From Paenibacillus silviterrae (GTDB taxonomy: Bacteria > Bacillota > Bacilli > Paenibacillales > NBRC-103111), in NCBI RefSeq assembly GCF_030167925.1, contig NZ_JASKUT010000001.1, forward strand, positions 2,232,001 to 2,296,000: a stretch of DNA of 64,000 nt, in the 5' to 3' direction. The position numbers and the translations under genes are program-made. A model generated the notes under the pieces. The model did no database searches. It saw only the letters and a program-made list of their open reading frames with translations, and had not been told where the DNA came from. The first letter of the stretch is position 1. The number at the start of each line of letters is the position of its first letter. Positions 1-7,948 of this stretch are shown piece by piece.

Positions 1-534
1 CCGCGTGCAGCCGTCAATCATCGCCGCCTCTTCGAGCTCCGAGGGGATGCCTTTGATAAATCCGTGGTATATGAAGACGGCCAGCGGGCTGCCGAAGCCG
101 ATATACATATAGATTAGCGCCGCCTTGCTGCTCAGCATGCCGAGTGCACCATAGATTTTCACAAGCGGAATCATCAGCGCCTGAAACGGAATGATCATGG
201 AAGCGACCATTAACAGGAACAACAGTTGGTTAAGCCGCGTATTGTTCCTTACGATATAATGCGCTGTCATGGCCGCGCAAACGGATATCAGCGCCACGCT
301 GAACACCGTAACGATCAGCGAGTTCGTAAACGAATGCATATAATTCATTTTCTCGAAGGCGGTTGCGAAGTTCGACGTTTTCCATTCGACGGGGAGCGAT
401 AGCGGCCGGGAAGTAATTTCTTTGTTCGCTTTAAACGCGTTGACGAGAATCATCAGGAACGGTGTTACGAAGAGCAGCAGGATTAACGTCAAGACTGAGG
501 TTTTGAACCATTGCAGCGATTGTTTGAGCGCCAT
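1..534 (-). CDS. Sugar ABC transporter permease, MalG type (partial)
   Basis: Inner-membrane permease of a carbohydrate ABC importer. The first 178 residues are present, starting MALKQSLQWFK; the C-terminus lies beyond the window edge. Several hydrophobic segments are visible, and the last residues (ELEEAAMIDGCTR) are the EAA loop that docks on the ATPase. Its start codon overlaps the stop of the MalF-type gene by one base, so the two are translationally coupled. With the binding protein at 1535-2851 it forms a CUT1-type importer. The sugar cannot be told from this sequence. Confidence 0.9.
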   Translation of the reverse strand, partial: MALKQSLQWFKTSVLTLILLLFVTPFLMILVNAFKANKEITSRPLSLPVEWKTSNFATAFEKMNYMHSFTNSLIVTVFSVALISVCAAMTAHYIVRNNTRLNQLLFLLMVASMIIPFQALMIPLVKIYGALGMLSSKAALIYMYIGFGSPLAVFIYHGFIKGIPSELEEAAMIDGCTR

Positions 535-1418
535 TACGCTTCCACCTCCAGCTTCTTGCTGAAATACACCTGAAGCAGCGTGATCGCGGCAACCATCAGG
601 AACAGCACGAACGCCTCCGCCTGCCCCACCCCGTAATCCCGGGACAAAAACGCCTTCTCATACACATGCATCGAAACCAGCTTTGTCGAATTGAAGGGTC
701 CGCCCTTGGTCAACGACAGGTTCAGATCATACACCATAAACCCCCGCTGCAGCGATAAAAAGATACAAACGATGAACGAAGGCACCATTAGCGGCAGCAC
801 CATGCTCCGCAGCTTGGTCCACCCGGTTGCTCCGTCGATGCCCGCCGCCTCCAAAATGTCTCTCGGCACGTTCATCAAACCGGCAATGTAGATGACCATC
901 ATATATCCGGCATACTGCCAAACCGTTACAAGGACCAGTGCCCACATTGCTTTATCCGGCTGCGCCAGCCAAGACCCTTGAAGCAGCGGAAGCGCCAGCC
1001 CCTGTCCCATTTTCACCAATGCATGATTGAATACGAATTGCCAAATGAAGCCAAGAACGATGCCCCCTACCAGATTCGGCAGAAAAAAACCGGCGCGAAA
1101 CAGGCTGCTTCCCTTGATCCCGGAGGTAAGCGCATAGGCAAAAGCAAATGCAACCGCATTGATCAGCACTACCGAAGAGAATACATACTTTAGCGTGAGC
1201 CCAAACGCTTGCCAAAATTGTATATCCTTAAAAACGGCGGCATAGTTGTCGAAAGCAACAAAGGTTTGCGTGGTCGATATACCGTCCCAGTTTGTGAACG
1301 TCAAGTAGATCCCATACAGAAAGGGAATGATCACCACAGTTATAAATGCGAATAGAGTCGGGCCGGTAAACAGCAGCCGGGACCTCAGCTTCGCCCACCC
1401 ACCTTTTTCCGCTATCAT
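534..1418 (-). CDS. Sugar ABC transporter permease, MalF type
   Basis: A 294-residue polytopic membrane protein, the usual length for a CUT1 permease, with about six hydrophobic segments. The EAA loop is clear near residues 191-215 (ILEAAGIDGATGWTKLRSM). It should pair with the MalG-type permease that follows with a one-base overlap and receive substrate from the lipoprotein upstream. A GAAGGGATATTGC ribosome site precedes the ATG. The order (binding protein, MalF, MalG, no ATPase gene here) fits systems that share a multitasking ATPase such as MsmX; that last point is inference. Confidence 0.9.
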   Translation of the reverse strand: MIAEKGGWAKLRSRLLFTGPTLFAFITVVIIPFLYGIYLTFTNWDGISTTQTFVAFDNYAAVFKDIQFWQAFGLTLKYVFSSVVLINAVAFAFAYALTSGIKGSSLFRAGFFLPNLVGGIVLGFIWQFVFNHALVKMGQGLALPLLQGSWLAQPDKAMWALVLVTVWQYAGYMMVIYIAGLMNVPRDILEAAGIDGATGWTKLRSMVLPLMVPSFIVCIFLSLQRGFMVYDLNLSLTKGGPFNSTKLVSMHVYEKAFLSRDYGVGQAEAFVLFLMVAAITLLQVYFSKKLEVEA

Positions 1419-1482
1419 GCAATATCCCTTCTTTCGTTGATTAAATCATAGCCTTGGACCGTTCTAAAAAAGAAGGTTAGCG

Positions 1483-1515
1483 GCGGATAAGTTGATCTTA
1501 CCTTCACTTATCCGC
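1483..1515 (-). terminator. Intercistronic hairpin between binding protein and permease genes
   Basis: GCGGATAAG and CTTATCCGC form a 9-bp stem just after the binding-protein stop. On the - strand a T-rich run follows about ten bases later. Such hairpins commonly lower permease expression relative to the binding protein by partial termination or by protecting the upstream mRNA. Confidence 0.6.
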
Positions 1516-1534
1516 AGCCTCCCAATTCAGAACC

Positions 1535-2851
1535 TTATTTTACCGATTTCCAGTAGCTCTCGATATCTTTGGCAAGCGTAGCCCGGTCCCCGGCTTTGCC
1601 GAGATATTTTTGCATGGCCGCCCCCACTTTGTTCCAATGATCTGCAGGCAGCGTCGTCATGCCGACGACCATTTTGCCTTTGCCCATGTAATCCTTAATC
1701 GACTTGGCCAGAGGATCCTGTGGCTCAAGCGCGATACTCTTGAATGCCGGAATAATATTGGCCTTATTCACAAGGAAATCTTGTCCGTTCTTCTCGTAGA
1801 CGAGCCATTCCAGAAACTTCTTCGCTGCCGATTGCTGATCCGGCGTGCTGCGTTCCTTGTCGACAACCAAACGCTTGGTGACAGCGGTAGCGATCTGTGT
1901 ATTGCCGTAGTCGTCCGCTTTGTTGCTGACCGGCACCGGAAAGAAGCCATATTTGCCCCCGGCTGTATCGGAGCCCTTAATATTCGGCCAAGCCCAGTTG
2001 CCCATGAACCAAAGACCGACTTCGCCTTTCGCCAGAGCCTCCGCACCATTCTCGTAGGTAGGAGTCAGCGGGCTCGCCTTCTCTTTGTTGTACTTCATCA
2101 TCAAATCGAACGTATCGATCAGTCCGTTAAACACCGGATTGCTTGCCAACTTCGCATTACCTGATCTCAGCTCCGTGATGAATTTCTCCACCCCAGCGTA
2201 ATCCTTCGATTGATCCGCATACAGGAAGTTCAAGTAGTGTGCCCCAAGTGACCAGTCCATCGGGGAGATGTGAATCGCACTCTTGCCGGAGGCCTCGATC
2301 TTCTTGAACAGCTCCTCAAGCTCGGCCGTCGTCCTAACCGTCGCCGGATCGAAGCTTCCGCCAACCGCTTTATCGAGCACCTGCTTGTTGTAGATGAAGG
2401 CAAAGCCTTCTACCGCAAACGGGAAGTCAAGCACCTTGTCTTCCGCTTTCGTAAGACTGTTATCGATCGAGTCGGCTACCCATTTCTCTTTAGACAGATC
2501 AAGTATCCGATCTTTGAATTTCGTAACATCGGACGGATCCAGCATAGTGATGGTCGGCGGATTCCCTGACGCGTATAGGGTAGATGCTCGTTCGAACGGA
2601 GATGTACCTGTGCCTGTAGTAAGGATTTCCACGGAAATGCCCGGATGATCTTGCTTAAACGTCTTTGCTGCTTCCTCCAGCGGCTGCTGGATCTCACCCT
2701 TCGAGTTAAGGAGAGTAATCTTTACTTCTTTGGCCCCCGAGCTGCTTTCGGCGGCACTGGAAGGTGCTGAGCCGCCGTCTTTGCCGCTGCAAGCGGCTGC
2801 CGTTACGGCAAGCGAGAGTGCAAGAGCGATGAAAGCTAGTTTTCTTTTCAT
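1535..2851 (-). CDS. Extracellular sugar-binding lipoprotein (ABC importer)
   Basis: Solute-binding protein that captures sugar outside the cell for the two permeases downstream. It begins MKRKLAFIALALSLAVTAAAC, a lipoprotein signal whose cysteine at residue 21 is the lipidation site. A mature domain of about 417 residues follows, typical of the SBP_bac_1 family, with the characteristic WFMGNWAWPNIKGS segment. I place the start at 2851: an in-frame ATG at 2866 lies inside the GGGGGA ribosome site, so the shorter 438-residue form is preferred. It is transcribed from the promoter at 2905-2934, which tandem operators overlap. Confidence 0.9.
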   Translation of the reverse strand: MKRKLAFIALALSLAVTAAACSGKDGGSAPSSAAESSSGAKEVKITLLNSKGEIQQPLEEAAKTFKQDHPGISVEILTTGTGTSPFERASTLYASGNPPTITMLDPSDVTKFKDRILDLSKEKWVADSIDNSLTKAEDKVLDFPFAVEGFAFIYNKQVLDKAVGGSFDPATVRTTAELEELFKKIEASGKSAIHISPMDWSLGAHYLNFLYADQSKDYAGVEKFITELRSGNAKLASNPVFNGLIDTFDLMMKYNKEKASPLTPTYENGAEALAKGEVGLWFMGNWAWPNIKGSDTAGGKYGFFPVPVSNKADDYGNTQIATAVTKRLVVDKERSTPDQQSAAKKFLEWLVYEKNGQDFLVNKANIIPAFKSIALEPQDPLAKSIKDYMGKGKMVVGMTTLPADHWNKVGAAMQKYLGKAGDRATLAKDIESYWKSVK

Positions 2852-2904
2852 TGAACAATCCCCCATTCGAATGAATTTGGTAATTAAATCGCTTACATGG
2901 GCCT

Positions 2905-2934
2905 ATTATATATGTCAAAGGTTTGACATGTCAA
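2905..2934 (-). promoter_or_regulatory. Sigma-A-type promoter of the sugar-uptake operon
   Basis: On the - strand TTGACA (2934-2929) and TATAAT (2910-2905) are separated by 18 bases, both perfect consensus hexamers. Transcription would start near 2898, giving a leader of about 47 bases before the binding-protein ATG. The -35 hexamer is part of an operator repeat. Confidence 0.8.
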
Positions 2935-2944
2935 TCCTTTGACA
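2913..2944. promoter_or_regulatory. Two abutting 16-bp operators (LacI-family type)
   Basis: TGTCAAAGGTTTGACA (2913-2928) is followed directly by TGTCAATCCTTTGACA (2929-2944). Each is a near-perfect inverted repeat of the half-site TGTCAAA, and the second is almost the reverse complement of the first. They cover the -35 hexamer and the spacer of the operon promoter, so a bound dimer or pair of dimers would block RNA polymerase. The divergently placed LacI-family gene at 3003-3980 is the likely binder (inference). Confidence 0.75.
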
Positions 2945-2950
2945 TACAAT

Positions 2951-2987
2951 AAAATAAAAATGACGTTCTTCCCTACGTAAGAACGTC
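2951..2987 (-). terminator. Terminator of the LacI-family regulator gene
   Basis: GACGTTCTT and AAGAACGTC form a 9-bp stem (2962-2987). On the - strand it is followed by ATTTTTATTTTATT. It separates the regulator gene from the operator and promoter of the transport operon. Confidence 0.85.
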
Positions 2988-3002
2988 CTCCCGCTTCTTA
3001 GG

Positions 3003-3980
3003 TTACGTTGTTTCCCTCTCCACCAGCTCTACAGGAAGGGTCACGGCACGTTCACAACTCTCTCCCTCCACCTGCCTACGCAGCAGCTCGACGGCGAGAC
3101 GGCCCATTTCCTCCAGCGGCTGCCTGATCGTTGTCAGCGCCGGAGTGAGCCAGCTTGCCCCGCTGACGTCGTCATAACCGACGATACGTACATCTTCGGG
3201 CACCCTGCGTCCGAGCTTGTGGCAAATTTTAATTATAAATGCAGCAATAATGTCACTCGTCACAAATACTCCGTCAATGTCCGGATCCTCGACCAACATA
3301 CGTTCAATCATTTTCTCATATTGCTGCTGATCGAACACGTTCTTATCGGTTTGAACAACGATATGCTCGATGCCGTGCTGCCGTACCTCCTCCAGGAAAG
3401 CGTCCGTACGCCGGTTTGCCAGCAAATTCAGCTCCAGATTACCGCATATGTGGGCGATTTTGCGGCAGCCTTTGCTGATCAGCAAACGGGTTGCCAGCTG
3501 TCCTCCCATATAGTTGTCGGAACTGACATATGGAATACGCTCGTCGATTTGGCGGTCGAACGAAACGACTGCCCCCTTCAAATTTTTGTATTCATCGACT
3601 TCCAGTGTGTGACTTCCCATAATGATGCCATCCACCCGGTTCCGGCTCATCATGTCGATATACTCCCGCTCCTTGACCGGATCGAGCTGGGAGTTGCAAA
3701 GTAAAATCTTGCTGCCCATCTTGTAAGCATAATACTCAATATAGCCTGCTAGCTCGCCAAAAAAGGGATGCGACACACTCGGAATGATGAGTCCGATCAG
3801 ATTCGACCGCTTGCTGAGCAGCGAACGCGCGATATCGTTCGGATGGTAATTCAGCTCCTCCATACATGCATAAACCTTGCGCCTTGTTTCCTCGCTAATA
3901 TATCCCCGGTTGTTCAGCACCCGGGAAACGGTCGTTACCGAAACGCCCGCCTTCACCGCAACATCGTGAATGGTCGCCAT
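3003..3980 (-). CDS. LacI-family transcriptional regulator
   Basis: DNA-binding regulator of 325 residues. The N-terminal helix-turn-helix reads ATIHDVAVKAGVSVTTVSRV, the standard LacI signature, followed by the hinge (HPNDIARSL) and a periplasmic-binding-like effector domain (SNLIGLIIPSVSHPFFGEL, GIIMGSHTL, DGVFVTSDIIA). The start is set at 3980 because AAGGAG lies 7 bases upstream of that ATG; a TTG six codons earlier lies upstream of this site. It sits upstream of, and in the same direction as, the sugar-uptake genes, separated by its own terminator, and probably represses them through the tandem operators. The effector sugar is unknown. Confidence 0.9.
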   Translation of the reverse strand: MATIHDVAVKAGVSVTTVSRVLNNRGYISEETRRKVYACMEELNYHPNDIARSLLSKRSNLIGLIIPSVSHPFFGELAGYIEYYAYKMGSKILLCNSQLDPVKEREYIDMMSRNRVDGIIMGSHTLEVDEYKNLKGAVVSFDRQIDERIPYVSSDNYMGGQLATRLLISKGCRKIAHICGNLELNLLANRRTDAFLEEVRQHGIEHIVVQTDKNVFDQQQYEKMIERMLVEDPDIDGVFVTSDIIAAFIIKICHKLGRRVPEDVRIVGYDDVSGASWLTPALTTIRQPLEEMGRLAVELLRRQVEGESCERAVTLPVELVERETT

Positions 3981-4366
3981 AGCCTGCTCCTTGTCCAATG
4001 AAACTCAGTAATATTCAATACTATAACGTAATCGAATGAGTCAAGACAAGGCACGGCCGGCCTTCGCAAACTTGGCGAATTTCCGGCGGCTTGTTTATAT
4101 ACATATATTCATACTAGACTTTTGATCATGAAAAAGCTTATTACACTCAGCCGGTCCGCGAGGACTTCATCATAATGTGTATTGTATGATAAGGGAAGGT
4201 TTCTTACAGCGCTATTTTCTGCATAATGCAACATACAATTTCGATTTCCCTGAGTAGAGGGATTGTATTGAATAACAATCCTAATTTACCCATGAAGAGA
4301 ACCGAACCTTTTTTCGATAAAGAGACAATATAGTGTGTAAGCTGCTTACTCAGGAGGGCCCTCTGA
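3981..4366. other. Intergenic region: regulator upstream and sigma-gene upstream sequences
   Basis: No gene seen. A short hairpin (GATTGT/ACAATC, 4261-4280) lies mid-region. GAACCTTTTTT at 4304-4314 resembles the AAC-plus-T-tract -35 element of ECF sigma promoters, which would fit autoregulation of the sigma gene downstream, but I see no convincing -10, so this is tentative. GGAGGGCCCTCTGA precedes the sigma-factor ATG. Confidence 0.35.
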
Positions 4367-4957
4367 ATGCAAAGTGAATACATGTACCAATTACTAATAA
4401 AAATGAAGGATGGTGATCAACAAGCGTTTCATACGATGTATGATGCCACTTATCAGGACATCTACCGGACAGTCTCCTTTCTGGTGAATCATCAGCAGGA
4501 TCGGGAAGATATTATGAATGAGATCTATATGCAAATGTGGACCTCACTTGCCAACTACGATACGAACCGACCTTTCCGCTTCTGGCTACACGGCTTGGTA
4601 ATCCGTCAAGTGCAGAGATTTCGGGTCAAGAGCTGGCGGAGATTCCGAATTTTTGAACGCATTCGTGCCTTTTCTCGGGAAGAGTCTCATTGGGATCAAC
4701 CTACTGTGTTGATGGATGGGACGAACCAAATGATATCGCAGGCAATCCAAAAACTGACCGATAAACAGCGGACAGTGATTATCTTCCGCTTTTTTCACGA
4801 CTATACTCTTGAGGAAATTGCAACTTTGCTCGATATTCCACTGGGTACAGTCAAGTCCAGATATCATGCTGGCCTTCAGTCGCTTCGAAAAAACTTATGG
4901 AATCTCCCCCCGGAAAGGATGGAAAAAATCAATGACTATCGAACGCAAAATTCGTAA
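4367..4957 (+). CDS. ECF-type RNA polymerase sigma factor
   Basis: A 196-residue alternative sigma factor that redirects RNA polymerase to stress promoters. Region 2 spans roughly residues 15-65 (FHTMYDATYQDIYRTVSFLV, EDIMNEIYMQMW) and region 4 roughly 125-180 (LTDKQRTVIIFRFFHDY, then EEIATLLDIPLGTVKSR). No region 3 is present, as expected for the ECF group. The 3' end overlaps the start of the next gene by 26 bases, indicating coupled translation with its probable anti-sigma factor. Start: ATG preceded by CAGGAGGG. Confidence 0.9.
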   Translation: MQSEYMYQLLIKMKDGDQQAFHTMYDATYQDIYRTVSFLVNHQQDREDIMNEIYMQMWTSLANYDTNRPFRFWLHGLVIRQVQRFRVKSWRRFRIFERIRAFSREESHWDQPTVLMDGTNQMISQAIQKLTDKQRTVIIFRFFHDYTLEEIATLLDIPLGTVKSRYHAGLQSLRKNLWNLPPERMEKINDYRTQNS

Positions 4958-5987
4958 ACATCTGCACAAAGTGGGGGAAACTATGGAGTGTCCTCCAGCC
5001 ATTTCCAAACGAATAGAACAATCCTATTCTCAATATTTGCAACGAAAAAGGAGCGAAATAACCATGAAAAAACGATTCGTTGGCGGAATAGTTGCTGCTG
5101 CGATTTTGATTCCAACCGCAGCATTTGCGGCCCCTCCCCTGATTGAAATGCTTACTAGAGCACCAATAACTGCTGAGCAGGTCAAGGTGGATGAAGTGGG
5201 CAAAGCAACTCTTGAGAAGCTGTATAGCGCAATTCCAGAAACAAAATCGTTTGAGATTATCGATGCTAGCAGCGTTCAAGGTGTCCAAACAAGCATCACA
5301 TTGCAGGAAAAAGGAGGGATCGGCAAAAAGATTACCCTTCATACAAACGGTATTACGGGTGAGATTGAACACGTGAATCAAGAGAATTGGGAGCCTAAGG
5401 AGAAGCCGCTCACTGCTTTAACCGATAAGGAAATCAAGTCGAAGGTAGATTCTCTCATTGATAAAATGTATGGCAACATCGAAGAATACGAGTTTGCTAT
5501 GGAGCAAATGGAGAACCCGGATCATAAAACGTTTATGTTGAATTACACCAAAAAGGGATCAAAAACACCGTTCTACCAGGTATTTGTTCAGGGCAATACA
5601 ATCAGTGTTTCTCTGATCGGAGGGGAGACTGCACCTTCAAACATTAAAGTAGAAGGTTTCTTCTCTAGAAATAGTAAGCCTGATTATTTTGCTGATGCCT
5701 ATTTAAATGATGAAAAACTGTTTTCTTTACTAAAAATTAGCCCAACGGATTTAAAGCAAGAACTAGCAAAAGGTAAATCGGTTGTGGAAATTGCAGCATC
5801 TAAAAATGTATCTAGACAACAAGTGGTTGATGTCATTGCTAAAACACAGGTTGATTTACAAATTCAAGGCGAAAATAGTGGCTATGTTCCAAAAAGCAAT
5901 CTTTCCAACGAACAACTGTTAAAAGCTGTTGAACCAAAAGTATTGCAAATTATTGAACACAAAGCGGAAGCATCCTCGAAGAAATAA
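4932..5987 (+). CDS. Probable membrane-anchored anti-sigma factor
   Basis: A 351-residue protein that would hold the neighbouring ECF sigma factor inactive at the membrane. A cytoplasmic N-terminus of about 45 residues is followed by one membrane segment (FVGGIVAAAILIPTAAFA, about residues 48-65) and an extracytoplasmic domain of about 280 residues, presumably the sensor. The start at 4932 is chosen because it places a short sigma-binding region before the membrane helix and overlaps the sigma gene, as in many such pairs. The outer domain may belong to the DUF3600-like sigma-effector group; that is a weak recollection. The signal sensed is unknown. Confidence 0.7.
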   Translation: MTIERKIRKHLHKVGETMECPPAISKRIEQSYSQYLQRKRSEITMKKRFVGGIVAAAILIPTAAFAAPPLIEMLTRAPITAEQVKVDEVGKATLEKLYSAIPETKSFEIIDASSVQGVQTSITLQEKGGIGKKITLHTNGITGEIEHVNQENWEPKEKPLTALTDKEIKSKVDSLIDKMYGNIEEYEFAMEQMENPDHKTFMLNYTKKGSKTPFYQVFVQGNTISVSLIGGETAPSNIKVEGFFSRNSKPDYFADAYLNDEKLFSLLKISPTDLKQELAKGKSVVEIAASKNVSRQQVVDVIAKTQVDLQIQGENSGYVPKSNLSNEQLLKAVEPKVLQIIEHKAEASSKK

Positions 5988-6063
5988 CTAGTGAAGGGTA
6001 ATAGATCACAACCATCGTAGGTGGTCGGGGACTAGTTGATTATAACCTCGACTCTAAACGGTG

Positions 6064-6114
6064 ACCCGCAAGAAGGCATTTTCAATGAAAAATGTCCTTC
6101 CTGCGGGTTTTTAA
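6064..6114 (+). terminator. Terminator of the sigma/anti-sigma operon
   Basis: A long stem pairs ACCCGCA and GAAGG on the left with CCTTC and TGCGGGT on the right, followed by TTTTTAAG. It lies just outside the left end of the transposon. Confidence 0.85.
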
Positions 6115-6144
6115 GTTTCATGACTCTCTACTCTCTCTAAAAAT

Positions 6145-6223
6145 TGTGATATTCCAGAATTGATTAGAATTTTCTATACACCGCGGCTAAAAATGGTGGT
6201 TTGTTGCAGAAACCGCTGGAAAA
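6145..6223 (+). repeat. Tn7-like left end with two TnsB-type sites
   Basis: Site 1 (6145-6174) starts TGTGATATTCCAGAATTG and site 2 (6200-6223) starts TTTGTTGCAGAAACCGCTGG. Site 1 differs only slightly from the outermost right-end site. Site 2 resembles the internal site at 27789. Same-orientation repeated sites pointing into the element are the signature of Tn7-family ends. Confidence 0.7.
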
Positions 6224-6291
6224 AAATTTAACCCTACTGTATAAATATACATAGATAAAACACTTATTTTCTTCATACGAGAGTCGGTATT

Positions 6292-6477
6292 TTAACGCCT
6301 CGACTTAGGTTCATGAGCATCCATCATGCAATAAATAATATGCTCTTTTCCACTAGCAAAATCCTTATCGCATTTCACATTAAGACTAATAAACGAAAAA
6401 TAAGAAGGTATATCATATCTTCTTTTATTTTCCCGGTCAGGGTCGCAAAGAAGCTTAATTTTCGTTATTATAGACAT
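6292..6477 (-). CDS. Small hypothetical protein (doubtful)
   Basis: A 61-residue open frame directly downstream of the ART-like gene on the same strand. The composition looks protein-like (MSIITKIKLLCDPDRENK at the start), but there is no clear ribosome site and no family I recognise. It may be a chance frame or a remnant. Confidence 0.25.
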   Translation of the reverse strand: MSIITKIKLLCDPDRENKRRYDIPSYFSFISLNVKCDKDFASGKEHIIYCMMDAHEPKSRR

Positions 6478-6506
6478 ATCTTCATCAGCAAAGAAGAATT
6501 TTAGTC

Positions 6507-6995
6507 TTAATCTGGAGAACTTCTAACCAGGTCGATCCAAGGATACTCATTTATTTTCCCTGCGTTTGTTATCTCACAACCTTCATTATAATTAGTAACA
6601 TCTATTTTTCTATATCTTAACACATGTTTACCTAGTAAAAGCTCTTCCTTCACTGCATACGTTTTTGTTTCAGTAATCGCCACTCTAAGATTTTCTTCAA
6701 ATCTTCCTAATTCATCATAATCTGGATATATCTCAATACCAGTAGTGTCAACTTCAAATATATAAATACTTGTTTTTTGGAAAGTTAACCCCTTTTTAAG
6801 AATTGATACCAATGCAAATTCATATGCTTTTTCAATTTCTAATGCAAGATAAACATAACCTGCGGATGTTTTTAAACTGAGCTCATTTTCATCACTCAAG
6901 CCATAAACACTATTTTCTTCATTGGTTGGAACTAACGCTCCGTCAAGTAAAATTTTATCCCCAGCTAATGTGCCATGATAAGCCAAAATGAACAT
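6507..6995 (-). CDS. Possible ADP-ribosyltransferase-fold protein
   Basis: A 162-residue cytosolic protein. Its N-terminus has the order YHGT (residues 6-9), an LDGALVPTNE segment, then VYLALEIEKAYEFA (about 48-61). This resembles the H-G-T / Y-L-A pattern of RNA 2'-phosphotransferase (KptA) and other ART-fold enzymes that bind NAD. The C-terminal half (YRKIDVTNYNEG) has no motif I know. The resemblance rests on a few motifs, so the catalytic assignment is tentative. It is the outermost cargo gene at the left end, followed upstream by a membrane coiled-coil protein; whether the two work together is unknown. Confidence 0.45.
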   Translation of the reverse strand: MFILAYHGTLAGDKILLDGALVPTNEENSVYGLSDENELSLKTSAGYVYLALEIEKAYEFALVSILKKGLTFQKTSIYIFEVDTTGIEIYPDYDELGRFEENLRVAITETKTYAVKEELLLGKHVLRYRKIDVTNYNEGCEITNAGKINEYPWIDLVRSSPD

Positions 6996-7049
6996 CCTCT
7001 CATCATTATTGTTTTATCATTAAATTTCATTGTATAAAGCTAATTCAGT

Positions 7050-7772
7050 TTAATTACTTTCGTAATCACCTGTTCTTAGTTCTTTTTTTATTGTCACACG
7101 TAATTCGTCCATTTTATTTATAATAGTTGTTTCAAGCTCATTCATCTCTGTAAATGGAACTTGGTGAGAATGTAAAAACTGAAGTCCAGTCACATAACTT
7201 CTAAGCGATGAATTTATTAATGTAAGGAGTGCCATTACATTATCTGAAATATACAATCTTTTAGTTAAAAAATAATTATTTGCCTCTGTTAGTGATAGTC
7301 CTGCTTTCTGAATTTCAACCATTCTTAAATAATCTTCGATTTCTTGAATGAGATATGATCTGTTTTGTGAGGTGCATTCTTGCCATTTTCGTTTAAACTC
7401 ATTTATCTTGTTTTCCAACAAATCAAAGTTCCTCAATCTTCTATCAAGATCATCTGAATTATATTCGTTATAATCTGGTCTATTTTGAAGTCCCATTAAT
7501 CCTCTTATATGACCATCAGCATGTAGAAATTTATCATAAATGTTCATATATGCTTCATGCCTCTTCGTAGTATAAAGATTAAAGTCCTGCATTCTTCTTT
7601 GAAAATCAAATTTATTTGCCTCGGCAATTAGTTGTAATTCTTGCTTATGTGTTTCAAGCTTTTCTTTAAATTTGCTGTCAATGTAAGTATTTACTATTAG
7701 TTTTAGAAAAGTCCCAAGAATAACTAATGTAGCAGGTACGGAAATAATCAAAGTTCCCCAATCGATATTCAT
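7050..7772 (-). CDS. Membrane-anchored coiled-coil protein, unknown function
   Basis: A 240-residue protein with one N-terminal membrane segment (LIISVPATLVILGTFLKLIV, residues 8-27) followed by charged helices predicted to form coiled coils (FKEKLETHKQELQLIAEAN). The rest is helical and intracellular if the N-terminus faces out. I recognise no family. Proteins of this build occur as membrane components next to defence effectors, but here that is only a contextual guess. Confidence 0.6.
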   Translation of the reverse strand: MNIDWGTLIISVPATLVILGTFLKLIVNTYIDSKFKEKLETHKQELQLIAEANKFDFQRRMQDFNLYTTKRHEAYMNIYDKFLHADGHIRGLMGLQNRPDYNEYNSDDLDRRLRNFDLLENKINEFKRKWQECTSQNRSYLIQEIEDYLRMVEIQKAGLSLTEANNYFLTKRLYISDNVMALLTLINSSLRSYVTGLQFLHSHQVPFTEMNELETTIINKMDELRVTIKKELRTGDYESN

Positions 7773-7868
7773 GCTATCACTCCCTTTAAGATGAAATCAA
7801 CTAATCTACTTCTATATTTAAAGTATTACATCCACTCTACATTTTCAATTATTAATGATGCAACGACA

Positions 7869-7901
7869 TAAAGCCTCTAGGTACTCCCGAGGCTTTTTAT
7901 T
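7869..7901. terminator. Bidirectional-type terminator
   Basis: AAAGCCTC pairs with GAGGCTTT around an ACTCCC-containing loop, and TTTTTATTATG follows on the + strand. It lies between the STAND gene stop and the membrane protein gene and probably stops - strand transcripts from the STAND gene less efficiently than + strand ones. Confidence 0.55.
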
Positions 7902-7948
7902 ATGTCTTTTTAGTAACTCTATAGAGATATTTAACCGGCCAATTTTAC

